A DNA stretch of 64,000 nucleotides from Streptomyces sp. SCUT-3 (GTDB lineage Bacteria > Actinomycetota > Actinomycetes > Streptomycetales > Streptomycetaceae). Position numbers and translations under genes: made by a program. Numbering within the stretch: the first letter of the stretch is position 1; every line of letters starts with the position of its first letter. Shown one piece after another: positions 36,478 through 45,848 of the stretch. The DNA is taken from contig NZ_CP046907.1 of NCBI RefSeq assembly GCF_014083985.1, forward strand, positions 2,708,001 to 2,772,000, in the 5' to 3' direction. Under the pieces are notes generated by a model. That model ran no database searches. It saw nothing but the letters and a program-made list of their open reading frames with translations, and was not told the origin of the DNA.

Positions 36478-37947
36478 TCAGAGCTCTCCCAGCGACCGCA
36501 TCGCCAACCACAGTTCGTACTTCGCGCTCGGCGCGTGGAGCAGGGAGCGCCCGAGCAGCTCCTCGGCCCTGATCAGGCGTTTGCGGACGCCGGGTAGCGA
36601 GAGGCCGAGCGAGTCGGCCGTCGCGGGGACCCTGGCGTCGGCGCGCAGCCAGGCCCGTACGGTGCCGGCGGCGTCACCGAGCGGGTCGACCTGGGTGCGG
36701 GCCCAGGTCCGGGCTGCGGGGGCGGCGAGGAGCGCGGGCAGACCGGCGGGCCGGTCCGGGTCGCCGGAGCGCTGGGGCCCCTGTGGGTCCTGCGGTCCCG
36801 GCAGGGGGTTCCGGTGGTGCGCCGGCCGGTGCGTGCGCAGCCGCAGGGCGAGCCAGGCGGCCGACTGGTCGGCCAGGCTCGTGGTGAGGTCCAGCCCCAG
36901 CAGTCCTTCGATCAGCCGCAGGCGGGCGGCGAGCGTGTTGCGGTGGACCTTCAGGTGCCGGCTCGCCGCAGTGCCGAAGCTCAGCCACGAGCCGAGCGTT
37001 CCGATCAGTTCCTCCGCGCCGGGGCCGGCCCGCCGTGCCGGCTCGTAGGACAGGCACGGCTGCAGCACGTGCTGCGCCCATCGGGCGCCTTCGGGACCGA
37101 GCAGAGGGGCGGGGTCGGTGTGGCGGCGGAACCGGGCCAGGCGGTCCGGCGCGCCGCGCGCCGTCGCCAGCGTGTGGAAGGCCTGCTCGTAGCCGAGCGG
37201 CGTCTCCCCGAGCGTCACCTCGCCGCTCACTCCGATCCGGCACTCGGGGACCTGCTCGGCGATCTCCACCTCCAGGCCGCCGAGGCCGGACGGGACGATC
37301 GCGATGAGGTGGTGCGGGCGCACCGGGCACTTGACGATCCACGCCCGGCCGGCCGCCGTCCGCGTCAACCGCTCGGCGATCGCGGACCGGCGGCGCTCCG
37401 GGCACTCCACGACGTACACCCGCGCGGGGTTGGGGAGCCGGGGGCCCATCGCCCCCGCGATGCGGTGCGCCGCGGCGACGCTGCCGTTCATCAGCAGGTG
37501 CAGCACCGCCTCCCGGCTGTGCGCCTCCACCAGCTCCGTGCGGCGCCGGGCCCGCTCGGACTCCTCCAGCCTCCAGCACAGGTCGAGCACGCGCGCGGCG
37601 TCGGCGAGCAGCGTGCCGTGCCGGTGGCTGTCGCGGCCGTCGAGGGCCAGGTACGGGCCGTGGCCCAGTGCCACGACGTGCACGGTGCGCGCCCCGGACC
37701 CGCCCGCGACGCCCGACGGCACCCCCCGCCGGTGCAGGTCCTCGACTGCGGCCACGGCTTCGGGCCCGGGGCGGCCCGGCGACGCGGCGATCACCGTGCC
37801 GTCGCCCGCCACCAGCGCCACGGTGCCGCCGGTGCGCCGCCCGAGCCAGTCCAGGACGGTCCGCACCGCTTTGCGCCGGCCCGCCAGCAGCACGAGCGCC
37901 TGCAGGTCCTCGGCGCGCGTCGTACCGGCCGGGGACTCCCCGGTCAT
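36478..37947 (-). CDS. PucR-type helix-turn-helix regulator
   Basis: This 489-residue regulator uses ATG 37947, which has GGAGA 8-9 nt upstream; ATG 37971 is an alternative. The N-terminal 130 residues resemble a GAF-like sensor (VALVAGDGTVIAASPG). The middle is a GGDEF-like/PucR linker region. The segment RHLKVHRNTLAARLRLIEGLLGLDL, near residue 350, is the PucR-family C-terminal helix-turn-helix, and a second, degenerate version (GLSLPGVRKRLIRAEELLG) ends the protein. It is probably a DNA-binding activator responding to a small molecule. No target is evident; the neighbouring EamA exporter is a possibility. Confidence 0.8.
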   Translation of the reverse strand: MTGESPAGTTRAEDLQALVLLAGRRKAVRTVLDWLGRRTGGTVALVAGDGTVIAASPGRPGPEAVAAVEDLHRRGVPSGVAGGSGARTVHVVALGHGPYLALDGRDSHRHGTLLADAARVLDLCWRLEESERARRRTELVEAHSREAVLHLLMNGSVAAAHRIAGAMGPRLPNPARVYVVECPERRRSAIAERLTRTAAGRAWIVKCPVRPHHLIAIVPSGLGGLEVEIAEQVPECRIGVSGEVTLGETPLGYEQAFHTLATARGAPDRLARFRRHTDPAPLLGPEGARWAQHVLQPCLSYEPARRAGPGAEELIGTLGSWLSFGTAASRHLKVHRNTLAARLRLIEGLLGLDLTTSLADQSAAWLALRLRTHRPAHHRNPLPGPQDPQGPQRSGDPDRPAGLPALLAAPAARTWARTQVDPLGDAAGTVRAWLRADARVPATADSLGLSLPGVRKRLIRAEELLGRSLLHAPSAKYELWLAMRSLGEL

Positions 37948-38110
37948 CCGACGGATCTCCGCGGTGCGCATCTCATGGACGAAACCGTAGTGCTCTCCTC
38001 CGACACCGCAGGGGCACTGCGCCGCGACACGGACGGGCCGCGGCGGAACCGCGCCGCACGGCCCCGGGCCGAGGGCTTCGCGGACGGCCGGCCCCGGTCC
38101 CCGGCGGGGC

Positions 38111-39199
38111 CTACGAGGGTCCGGTGCCGGCCGTGCCGCCCGCCGCCGAAGGCGCGGCGGCCGGGATTGCGGAGGCTTCCCGGGTTGCGGGGGCTTCCGG
38201 GGTTGCGGGGGCTTCCGGGGCGACGGCGGCTCCCGGGGTTGCGGGGGCGGTCCGGGCCGTAGGAGGAGCCCCCTGTGCGGCGGGGGGTGCCTGCGCGGGT
38301 GAAGGGGCCGGGGCGGCCGTGCGGCGTCCCCACTCCGTGCCGGCCAGCACCAGCACCATGCCCGCCAGTCCGGCCGCGCCCGGACGGTCGCCGGCCAGCG
38401 CGACGCCGAAGACGGCCGCCCACAAAGGCTCCGTCCCCAGCAGCAGGCTCACCCGTGACGGCGAGGTCCGCCGCACCGCCCACATCTGCACGAGGAAGGC
38501 GAAGAGGGTGCAGAACACGGACAGGTAGAGCAGGTTCAGCCACTGCTCCGCCCCGTACTCCCCCGCCAGTTCCACCGGCGACTTCCCCGTGAACGGTGCC
38601 AGCAGCGCGAACACCGCCGTCGCGGAGGCGAGCTGCACCCACGTCAGGGCGAGCGGGTCCGCCCTGCGCAGCGCACGGCGGCGGTGCATCACCAGCACGT
38701 GCGCGGTCCGCACCACCGCCGCCCCCAGCATCAGCAGGTCGCCCGCGGACGGCGCGGTGAAGCCGCCGCCCCAGGTCAGGAGCACCACGCCCAGCACCGA
38801 CAGCACGGCCGCCGCCGTGAACGCGCGCGGCAGCGGCGTCCGCGACACGAGGCTCTCCGCGAGCGGCGTGAACACCATGGTCAGGCTGATGATCAGGCCC
38901 GCGTTGGTGGCCGAGGTGTGGACGACCCCGTACGTCTCGAGGAGGAAGACCACCGCGAGGACCGTCCCGAGCAGTGCGCCGCCGCGCAGCTCGGCCGCGC
39001 CGAGCCGGCGCAGCGCACGCCGCACCGCGAGGCCGAACAGTGGCAGGACGACGCCGAAGCGCAGCACCAGCATGCCCGCCACGGAGTCCTCCGTGGCCAG
39101 GTTCTTGGCGGCGAGGTAGCTCGACCCCCACACCACGGCCACGAGGAGGACGGGCAGGTCGCCGGCCAGGCCGGCGGCGGTTCGGGAACGGGTGCGCAC
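38111..39199 (-). CDS. EamA/DMT-family transporter with low-complexity tail
   Basis: This 362-residue membrane protein starts at GTG 39199, with GGGGAGA 6 nt upstream. Two EamA repeats give about ten helices, beginning PVLLVAVVWGSSYLAAKNL and again around ALTWVQLASATAVFALLAPF. The last 60 residues are Ala/Pro-rich repeats (PEAPATPEAPATREA). It probably exports a metabolite or drug across the membrane; the substrate is unknown. The DNA of the tail has GGGTTGCGGGGGCTTCC-like tandem units (about 38178-38245). Confidence 0.88.
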   Translation of the reverse strand: MRTRSRTAAGLAGDLPVLLVAVVWGSSYLAAKNLATEDSVAGMLVLRFGVVLPLFGLAVRRALRRLGAAELRGGALLGTVLAVVFLLETYGVVHTSATNAGLIISLTMVFTPLAESLVSRTPLPRAFTAAAVLSVLGVVLLTWGGGFTAPSAGDLLMLGAAVVRTAHVLVMHRRRALRRADPLALTWVQLASATAVFALLAPFTGKSPVELAGEYGAEQWLNLLYLSVFCTLFAFLVQMWAVRRTSPSRVSLLLGTEPLWAAVFGVALAGDRPGAAGLAGMVLVLAGTEWGRRTAAPAPSPAQAPPAAQGAPPTARTAPATPGAAVAPEAPATPEAPATREASAIPAAAPSAAGGTAGTGPS

Positions 39200-39363
39200 G
39201 GGTGGTCTCCCCGACTCGTCGGAACGCGGGGTCGTGTACGGCTGCGGACAGACCCGGGAAGCGGCGCACGCGTCCTGCCGCGTGCGCCGCGTCATCCTCC
39301 CCCCGGGCGGCCGCCACGGGCAACGGCGGTCCGCGCCGGCGGCCGTGCGTCGTCCGGTCGGGG

Positions 39364-40137
39364 TTACTGGACGTCGACGTAGTCGCCGGTGGCCCTGACC
39401 GCCGGGGTGGTGGAGGTGCCGGCGAAGTTCCAGCGCCAGTAGCCGTCCGCGGACGCCGTGACCGTGGTCCTCAGCGCACCGCCGGAGCCGGTGTACACCG
39501 TCTTGACGGTGCTGTACGTGTCGGTGCCCGCCTTGCGGAACTGCAGCTTGACCGGCTGGTTGGTGTAGCCCGCGTACACCTGGGTGTCCCAGTTGGCACG
39601 GGTCAGGTTGCCGCTGACGGTCAGGGTCGCGCCCTTCTTCACCGGCTCGGGCGAGGCGTTGGCCGTCAGCTTGGAGTACCGCTGGAGCCGGGTGGTCGTG
39701 CGGGCCTCCTGGAAGGCGTAGCCGTCGCCCTCGGCCCAGGCCCAGACGCTGACCTTCCACGTCCCGGCGTCGCTGTTCTGCAGCCAGCGGTACTGGTCGA
39801 GGGTGACGGTCAGCGAGCAGGTGGCCGCGGTGTCGCCGGCGGGGACGCAGTCGGCGAGGTCCTGGTCCGGGAGGATGACGGCGTCGGGGTTCGCCCAGTC
39901 GGTGCCGCGCCACAGTTCGACGCGGGCGTCGTGGATGCCCGTCGGGTCGGTGGCGGTCACCGAGACCGTGACCGTCTCGGGCGTGGTGGCGTCGGCCACG
40001 ATGTTCTTGCCGCCGTTGATCACGACATCGGTGATCCGGATGTCGCCGCGTACCTCGTCCGCGTGCGCGGCCGGGGCTGCGAGGCCGCCCAGCGCGGCGA
40101 CGGCGGTGAGTGCGGCGAAGGTTGCGCGTGTGCGCAT
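39364..40137 (-). CDS. Secreted protein with Ig-like strands
   Basis: This 257-residue protein starts at ATG 40137 (GAGAGGG upstream). It has a clear signal peptide cleaved after AHA-DE. The mature part is all-beta: TVTVSVTATDPTGIHDARVELWRG, TLTVSGNLTRANW and PVKLQFRKAGTDTYSTVKTV look like two Ig/Big-type domains, the second resembling calcium- or sugar-binding Ig-like modules in cell-wall proteins. There are two cysteines (CVPAG, ATCSL) that can pair. The enzyme or ligand role is unknown. Confidence 0.8.
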   Translation of the reverse strand: MRTRATFAALTAVAALGGLAAPAAHADEVRGDIRITDVVINGGKNIVADATTPETVTVSVTATDPTGIHDARVELWRGTDWANPDAVILPDQDLADCVPAGDTAATCSLTVTLDQYRWLQNSDAGTWKVSVWAWAEGDGYAFQEARTTTRLQRYSKLTANASPEPVKKGATLTVSGNLTRANWDTQVYAGYTNQPVKLQFRKAGTDTYSTVKTVYTGSGGALRTTVTASADGYWRWNFAGTSTTPAVRATGDYVDVQ

Positions 40138-40332
40138 CTGTCCCTCTCGTGGAGTGTGGAGGCACCCGCCGGGCGGACGGTACGTACGACGGACGGCGCG
40201 GCGGGCGCACTGCAGGATGCCCGGGGAACGGGCCCCGGGCGGGCCGGATGTGCGCGGCAGGGCGTGCCTTTGCACCCCGGTGGCGTCGGATTCTGCCACG
40301 GCGCCCCGACAGTGCGGCTCCCCCGCGGCCGC

Positions 40333-40767
40333 TCAGGCGGGGAGGAGGACCGGCCACCACGGGGGGATGTTGCTCGGGGGGCAGAGCCCGGAGTCCCCGG
40401 GGTAGCCGTCCAGGGTTCCCCGCGTCGCGAAGTACCACCAGCACAGGAGCGCCGTCGCGGCGACCACCAGCAGCGCCGTCACGCAGACCCGCAGGGCGGT
40501 CGGCACGCGGCGGGTGAGCAGCCGGCCGGCGGCACCGGCGGCGAGCGCGCACAGGACGCCGGCGAGGACGATCACCGGCAGGGTGGCGTTGAGTTCGAAC
40601 TTCCCCCCGGCGTCGAACCCGGCGTCGCAGTACGCGCGTGCCGTGACGGTCAGGTACCAGGTGCCGAGGGCCGCGGCCGCCCCGAAGAGCGCGGTGGCGG
40701 TCGGGGCGACGGCCGCGGCGACGGTCCGTGGGGTCCGTGCGCGCGGCTCCGGTACGTCCTGGTCCAT
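40333..40767 (-). CDS. Small DUF-type membrane protein, three helices
   Basis: This 144-residue protein starts at ATG 40767 (weak ribosome site; GTG 40806 would add 13 residues). Membrane segments are ATALFGAAAALGTWYLTVTA, LPVIVLAGVLCALAAGAAG and VCVTALLVVAATALLCWWYFA. The C-terminus is Pro/Trp-rich (PPSNIPPWWPVLLPA), a pattern I have seen in Streptomyces small membrane proteins. Function is unknown. Confidence 0.75.
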   Translation of the reverse strand: MDQDVPEPRARTPRTVAAAVAPTATALFGAAAALGTWYLTVTARAYCDAGFDAGGKFELNATLPVIVLAGVLCALAAGAAGRLLTRRVPTALRVCVTALLVVAATALLCWWYFATRGTLDGYPGDSGLCPPSNIPPWWPVLLPA

Positions 40768-40844
40768 GACCGTCGAGGACGCCGGGAGCACGGGCGGCGG
40801 TTGCACGGACCGCGCTCCCGTACTCCGGGACCGGTACCCGGATT

Positions 40845-41255
40845 TCAGCCGCCGACGCTCCCCAGGACCCGCCGGGGGGTGATGCGGAGCACCATGCGGA
40901 CGTGCTCCGGCGGGAGTTGCAGGTACTCCTCGCCCGCGCCGGGGCCCTCGTACTTCTCCGCGAGCCGGACGGCCAGTTCGCGCCCGGCGTCCTCGGTCAC
41001 GGTGGTCGTGCCGCGGATCTCGGCGTAGCGGTCCGGGTTCCGCGGGTCGTACACGGTCAGGCTCGCCCGGGGGTCGCGGCGGAGGTTCTTCTCCTTGCGC
41101 CTGCCTGCGGCCGTGGAGATCAGCACGTCGTCCCCGTCCCGGCCGACCCAGACCACCGAGGTCTGCGGGCCCCCGTCGGGGTTCACGGTGGCGAGGACGG
41201 CCGGGTGGGCGGCGTCCAGAAGGTCTCGCACGGCATCGTTCAACAGGACTGTCAT
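40845..41255 (-). CDS. PPOX-class flavin/F420-dependent oxidoreductase
   Basis: This 136-residue split-barrel protein starts at ATG 41255. PAVLATVNPDGGPQTSVVWVGRDG is the typical strand pair of the pyridoxamine-phosphate-oxidase-like fold, and STAAGRRKEKNLRRDPRASLTVYDP is the conserved phosphate-binding helix and strand. Members use F420 or FMN to reduce small substrates. The cofactor is not certain here; in actinobacteria this length and pattern usually means F420. Confidence 0.88.
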   Translation of the reverse strand: MTVLLNDAVRDLLDAAHPAVLATVNPDGGPQTSVVWVGRDGDDVLISTAAGRRKEKNLRRDPRASLTVYDPRNPDRYAEIRGTTTVTEDAGRELAVRLAEKYEGPGAGEEYLQLPPEHVRMVLRITPRRVLGSVGG

Positions 41256-41371
41256 GGAAGGAAGTTATCCGGGGCGGGCGGCGCCGCGCCGCCGTTTCCC
41301 CCGCCCCGCCCGCTCTGCCCGCGCTGCCGGACCCGCCCGCCCCGCCGCGGTCGGCGGGACGGGCGGGCGGG

Positions 41372-42403
41372 TCAGACGTCGCCGGCGACGACCGGGTAGT
41401 GGTCGGAGAGGTTGGTGTAGGTGTACTGCTTGCCGCCGCTGGTGACGGTCCAGGGCGCGCTCTGCTCCTTGATCACGTCGTTGCGCCAGGCGGCCGGGCG
41501 GGCGTGGCCGTTGCGCAGCAGGACGTAATCGAGGTCCTCGCGGGGGTAGCCCGGGTAGCGGTCGGCGGCGACGGAGTTGTCCTGGGTGTCGAACGAGTAG
41601 GGGTGGCCGGTGCGGGCGTCGGGGGCTGCGAGGTCCCCGTTCGCGAGCATCGAGGCGTACTCGGGGGTGCGGGAGTCGACGTTCAGGTCGCCCGCCACGA
41701 TCACCTGCTCGCCGGCCGGGATCGCCTTGGCGTCGAGGAAGGCGTCGATCGCGCGCAGCTGCTTGCCGCGGACGGATTCGGCCTCTCCGGCGGAGCAGGC
41801 GGTGTCGGTGGACTGCAGGTGGGTGCCGACCACGTGCACCCGGGCGCCGCCGACGTCGAGGACGGCGTAGGCGAAGCCCTTGTTGGAGAACCAGTCCGAG
41901 CCGCAGGCGTCCTTGAAGACGTGCTGCTCCTTGCGGAGGATCGGCCACTTGCTGAGCACCGTGACGCCGCCGTCCTCCGGGGTGAGGGAGGAGTAGGAGC
42001 CGCCGGTGGCGTCCCAGCCGCTCTTGCTGCGGCCCACGACCGGGGTCCGGTACGGGTAGCGGTCGGCCGTGGCGGCCATGAGCGCGTCGGAGGAGGAGTT
42101 GTCGAACGCCTCCTGGAGGACGACGACGTCGTTGCCGTTCATGAAGCCGGCGGCGGCGATCTCCTGCGCCCGGTGGTCCTGGCCCCAGTTGGGGTAGAGG
42201 TTCTTGCTGAACAGGAAGACGTTGTAGCTGAGGACCTTCAGCTGCGGGGCGGTGGCCTGGGCGGCGGCGGTCCGTGCGGTGCTGCCCGGTGCGGTGCTGC
42301 CCGGCGCGGCTGCGGCCTGCGGGACGCCGGTGGCGATGACGGCGGCGGCCAGCGCGGTGGCGGCGGCCGCGCCGCGGGTGCGGCGGAGCATGGAGTGCGG
42401 CAC
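41372..42403 (-). CDS. Secreted sphingomyelinase C
   Basis: This 343-residue sphingomyelin phosphodiesterase starts at GTG 42403, with AGGGAG 5 nt upstream. The signal peptide ends near QAAAAPG. The endonuclease/exonuclease/phosphatase fold has all active-site strands: LSYNVFLFS, VVVLQEAFDN (Mg-binding Glu), GTHLQST, VAGDLNVDS, REDLDYVLL and the catalytic SDHYPV at the end. It hydrolyses sphingomyelin (or a related phospholipid) to ceramide and phosphocholine outside the cell. Streptomyces homologues are known; soil lipid scavenging is more likely than virulence. Confidence 0.93.
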   Translation of the reverse strand: MPHSMLRRTRGAAAATALAAAVIATGVPQAAAAPGSTAPGSTARTAAAQATAPQLKVLSYNVFLFSKNLYPNWGQDHRAQEIAAAGFMNGNDVVVLQEAFDNSSSDALMAATADRYPYRTPVVGRSKSGWDATGGSYSSLTPEDGGVTVLSKWPILRKEQHVFKDACGSDWFSNKGFAYAVLDVGGARVHVVGTHLQSTDTACSAGEAESVRGKQLRAIDAFLDAKAIPAGEQVIVAGDLNVDSRTPEYASMLANGDLAAPDARTGHPYSFDTQDNSVAADRYPGYPREDLDYVLLRNGHARPAAWRNDVIKEQSAPWTVTSGGKQYTYTNLSDHYPVVAGDV

Positions 42404-42567
42404 TGCGTCTCCCTGCGGTGTAGGGGGCTGGAACGTTCGGCACGCACATCGAACCAGCTCTTACTACTGTCAGGTAACTACCGTGCAGAGCAAAGGTTTA
42501 CCCGGGAAGGCGGGGCGCGGGTGCCTCCACGGGCCCCTGTGCCCCGACGCGCCCGGGGCCGTCCCCG

Positions 42568-43872
42568 TCACCAGGGCAGTTCGCGCACCTGCTGAACGCA
42601 CAGCACCAGGAAGAGCAGCCCGGCGGCGGCGAGCATCGCGTTGCTCAGGGCCCCGTTGCGCCACTCCCTCGGCGTGCGCGAGGAGTTGAGCAGCCACACC
42701 AGGGTGAGGGCGAGGAACGGCATGAAGAACGCGCCGAGGACGCCGTACGCGATCACCAGGCCGAACGGCTTGTCCAGGAAGAGCAGGGCGATCGGTGGGA
42801 AGGTCAGCCACAGCAGGTAGGCGCGGAAGGCCGGGGAGCTCTCCCGCCTTCCCGCGGAGACCTCCACGGCGGGCGCGTCGGCCGTGCCGGTGCGCTCGTG
42901 GCGCAGCCGTTCCACGAAGTCGGCGAACATCAGGCTCACTCCGTGCCACACGCCGATCAGCGAGGAGAAGGACGTCGCGAAGAAGCCGACGAGGAAGAGT
43001 TTCGCGGTGACCGCGCCGAACCGCTCCTCCAGGACCGTGTTCAGGTCGAGCAGGCCCCTGTCCCCCTCGGCCAGCGCGATGTTGGCGGAGTGCAGCAGTT
43101 CGGCGCCCACGACGAGCATGGCGACGACGAAGACGCCGGTGGTGAGGTAGGCGACGCGGTTGTCCAGGCGCATCACCTTCATCCAGCCCGCGTCGGTCCA
43201 GCCCTTGGCGTTCACCCAGTAGCCGTAGGCGGCCATGGTGATGGTGCCGCCCACGCCGCCGACGATGCCGAGGGTGTAGAGGAGCGACCCGTCGGGCAGC
43301 ACCGGCACCAGTCCGGAGAAGGACGCTCCGACGTCGGGGCCGACGCGCACGGCCACGTACACCACGACCACGAACATCACGCCGATCAGGACGGTCATGA
43401 CCTTCTCGAAGACGGCGTACCGGTTGAACCACACGAAGACGAGCCCGACGAGGCCGCTGACGACCGCCCACCCCTTGAGCGGCAGCACGTCCGGGAACAG
43501 CGCGACCAGCGGCAGCGCGCTGGAGGACATCGCGGTCGCCCCGTACACGAAGCCCCAGACGACGACGTAGACCGCGAAGTAGACGGTGGTCCAGCGGCCG
43601 AGGCTGCGCCAGCCGTCGAAGAGGGTGCGGCCGGTGGCGAGGTGCCAGCGCCCCACGGCCTCCGCGAGGGAGATCTTCACGATGCACCCGACGACCGCGG
43701 CCCACATCAGGGTGTGGCCGAACTTGCTGCCCGCGACCAGGGTCGCCACGAGGTCCCCGGCCCCCACGCCCGTCGCCGCGACGACGATGCCCGGGCCGAT
43801 GTGCCTCCACTTCGCCCCGCGCGGCGCGGTGTCCGCCGCCCGTTCCTCCGTGCCCCGCGTCACCTCGGTCAT
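42568..43872 (-). CDS. Nramp-family transporter with non-canonical metal site
   Basis: This 434-residue membrane protein has about 11-12 helices and Nramp-family ordering. The first helix, GPGIVVAATGVGAGDLVATL, aligns with the metal-binding helix, but the canonical DPGN is replaced by GAGD. In helix six, GGTITMAAYGYWVNAKGW lacks the MPH motif. The usual Mn/Fe ligands are therefore missing. It may carry another ion (some Nramp relatives carry Mg2+) or an organic substrate. ATG 43872 is the start. It is divergent from the CapA-like gene across a 278-bp gap with CCGTCCGTGT repeats near 43896-43922. Confidence 0.85.
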   Translation of the reverse strand: MTEVTRGTEERAADTAPRGAKWRHIGPGIVVAATGVGAGDLVATLVAGSKFGHTLMWAAVVGCIVKISLAEAVGRWHLATGRTLFDGWRSLGRWTTVYFAVYVVVWGFVYGATAMSSSALPLVALFPDVLPLKGWAVVSGLVGLVFVWFNRYAVFEKVMTVLIGVMFVVVVYVAVRVGPDVGASFSGLVPVLPDGSLLYTLGIVGGVGGTITMAAYGYWVNAKGWTDAGWMKVMRLDNRVAYLTTGVFVVAMLVVGAELLHSANIALAEGDRGLLDLNTVLEERFGAVTAKLFLVGFFATSFSSLIGVWHGVSLMFADFVERLRHERTGTADAPAVEVSAGRRESSPAFRAYLLWLTFPPIALLFLDKPFGLVIAYGVLGAFFMPFLALTLVWLLNSSRTPREWRNGALSNAMLAAAGLLFLVLCVQQVRELPW

Positions 43873-44150
43873 CCGCGACCGCCCTTCTCGTTCCCGTGTC
43901 CGTCCGTGTCCGTCCGTGTCCGCGCACGTGCCTCCGAGTGGTGCACGTCACCAAATCGGGCGCGGCGTGTTCGCGCAAGAGGGCCGTGCGCGGACGCGCG
44001 CCTCGGCGGTCGGGGGTTGCCGGGGGCGGCGGACGGGCCGAGCCTGGTGGGAGGGGCAGGCCGGCGGCCGGGGCCCGGAGCCGGGGCAGTGCGGGAGACG
44101 GCGACGGGAGGCGACGGCAGCAGGAGGCGGCGACGGGAGGCGGCCGGAGG

Positions 44151-45200
44151 ATGACGATCACACTGGCCCTGGCGGGCGACACCATGCTGGGGCGCGGCGT
44201 CGCCGAGGAGCTGGCCGCGGCACCCGTCCCGGGAACCCTGTTCTCCGAGGAGGTCAGGGAGATCCTCGACGGGAGCGACCTGTTCGTGCTCAACCTGGAG
44301 TGCTGCGTGTCCGACCGCGGGGCGCGTTGGCCGGACCCGGGAAAGCCCTTCTTCTTCCGGGCGCCGCCGATCGCCGCGACGGTCCTCGCGGAGCTGGGCG
44401 TGGACTGCGTGACCCTCGCCAACAACCACGCCCTGGACTTCGGCGCCGACGCACTGGCCGACACCCTCGTGAACCTGGAGGCGGCCGGCGTCCGCGCGGT
44501 GGGCGCCGGGAGGGACCTGTATGCGGCCCGCGAGTTCGCCGTGGTCGGGGCGGACGGTCTGCGGCTGGCGGTCGTCGGCGTCACCGACCACCCGGAGGAC
44601 TTCGCGGCCGGGCCCGGCCGTCCGGGCGTGGCCCTGGCCGACCTCGACCGGGGCGTTCCCGGCTGGTTGACCGACGTGGTGGGCCGGGCGGCCGCGTCGT
44701 CCGACGCCGTGCTGGTCACCCCGCACTGGGGCCCCAACATGACCTCCCGCCCGCCGCCCCACGTGCTGCGGGCCGCCCCGGAGCTGCTGGAGGCGGGGGC
44801 GACGCTGGTCGCAGGGCACTCCTCGCACGTCTTCCACGGGGTGGCCCACCGCATCGTGTACGACATGGGCGACTTCGTGGACGACTACGCCGTCCATCCC
44901 CGGCTCCGCAACGACCTGGGGCTGCTGTTCCTGGTGACGCTGGACGGCCCCGACCGGCACGGCACCGACGGCCCCGGCCCGGACAGGCCCGGCTCCGAGG
45001 GCGCGGGGCGCGCGGAGGGTCCGGGGTCCTGGGCCCCGGTACGCCTGGAGGCGGTGCCGCTGTTCCTGGACTACTGCCGCACCGCGGTGGCGCGGGGCGG
45101 GGAGTGGGAGTGGATCCGCGACCGGTTCACCCGCGCCTGCGCCGCGTTCGGCACAAAGGTGGCGGTGGAGGGGCACCGGCTGGTCGTGGACTGGACCTGA
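44151..45200 (+). CDS. CapA/PgsA-family metallophosphatase-like protein
   Basis: This 349-residue protein starts at ATG 44151, with GGGAGG about 10 nt upstream. It opens TLALAGDTMLGRGVAEEL; AGDTMLGR, LNLECCVS, TLANNHALDFG and TPHWGPN carry the Asp, Asn and His ligands of the CapA (poly-gamma-glutamate synthesis) metallophosphatase fold, and GHSSHVFHG is the closing motif. There is no signal peptide or membrane anchor, so it is likely a cytoplasmic phosphatase-type enzyme. No pgsBC-type polymer synthase is nearby, so a capsule role is not supported. Confidence 0.88.
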   Translation: MTITLALAGDTMLGRGVAEELAAAPVPGTLFSEEVREILDGSDLFVLNLECCVSDRGARWPDPGKPFFFRAPPIAATVLAELGVDCVTLANNHALDFGADALADTLVNLEAAGVRAVGAGRDLYAAREFAVVGADGLRLAVVGVTDHPEDFAAGPGRPGVALADLDRGVPGWLTDVVGRAAASSDAVLVTPHWGPNMTSRPPPHVLRAAPELLEAGATLVAGHSSHVFHGVAHRIVYDMGDFVDDYAVHPRLRNDLGLLFLVTLDGPDRHGTDGPGPDRPGSEGAGRAEGPGSWAPVRLEAVPLFLDYCRTAVARGGEWEWIRDRFTRACAAFGTKVAVEGHRLVVDWT

Positions 45201-45231
45201 ACGCGGCGGCACCGCGGGCGCGGGGCAACGC

Positions 45232-45265
45232 GGGGCGGGGCGGCGGGCGGCTCGGTCCCCGCCCC
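45232..45265. terminator. Stem-loop between convergent CapA-like and DUF3592 genes
   Basis: GGGGCGGGG (45232-45240) is complementary to CCCCGCCCC (45257-45265). It stands in the 73-bp gap between convergent genes. Confidence 0.55.
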
Positions 45266-45273
45266 GACGGCAT

Positions 45274-45747
45274 TCACCGGGAACGTCTCCGCGTCGCCAG
45301 CGCCACGCCCGTCCCGACCCCCGCGAGAACCAGCCCGACCCCGCCGAAGACCATCGGCAGCAGCCACAGCGAGAGGAACCCGTCGATCCTCGCGTCCTCG
45401 GGGGAGTCCGCGCGGTAGAGCACCTCGACCCGCTCGCCCTTCTCGTACGCCGGCGGGTTGGAACCCGTGGAGCTCCGGAACGTCCTGTGCGTACCGTCCG
45501 CCGACGTGAACTCGACCACCGGGTACGCGCTGGGCCTGTCGTTCGTCCGGCTCCTGCGGGACGTACCGAGGTCCTCGTCCCGCCACTCCAGGGCCACGAC
45601 CGTTCCCGGGGCGCGCTCCGCTTCCCTCAAGAAGGAGACCGACGCCCACGCGACGATCAGTCCGATGATCGAGAACAGCGTCCCGACCGCGATCAACCCG
45701 AACGCGACCCACCGAAAGACACCCCGACCATGTCCCTGCACCTGCAC
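45274..45747 (-). CDS. DUF3592-like membrane protein
   Basis: This 157-residue protein has two membrane helices, one near each end (FGLIAVGTLFSIIGLIVAWA and LLPMVFGGVGLVLAGVG). They flank an extracytoplasmic beta domain with YPVVEFTSADG, SSTGSNPPAYEKGERVEVLY and DARIDGF, the DUF3592 pattern. GTG 45747 is the start, with a G-rich site upstream; GTG 45741 is also possible. The function of the family is unknown. Confidence 0.85.
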   Translation of the reverse strand: MQVQGHGRGVFRWVAFGLIAVGTLFSIIGLIVAWASVSFLREAERAPGTVVALEWRDEDLGTSRRSRTNDRPSAYPVVEFTSADGTHRTFRSSTGSNPPAYEKGERVEVLYRADSPEDARIDGFLSLWLLPMVFGGVGLVLAGVGTGVALATRRRSR

Positions 45748-45848
45748 GACGCCCCCCGTCCTCCGGAACCAGGAGGACGCTATCCCAATGACGGCCGGCC
45801 CGGACGCGGTGGACGGGCCGCGGGCCGCGGACCGTGGGCCGCAGGCCG

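Noticed and set aside
44151..45200. Capsule or poly-gamma-glutamate cluster around the CapA-like gene
   Set aside because: No polymer synthase or export genes are adjacent and the protein has no membrane anchor.
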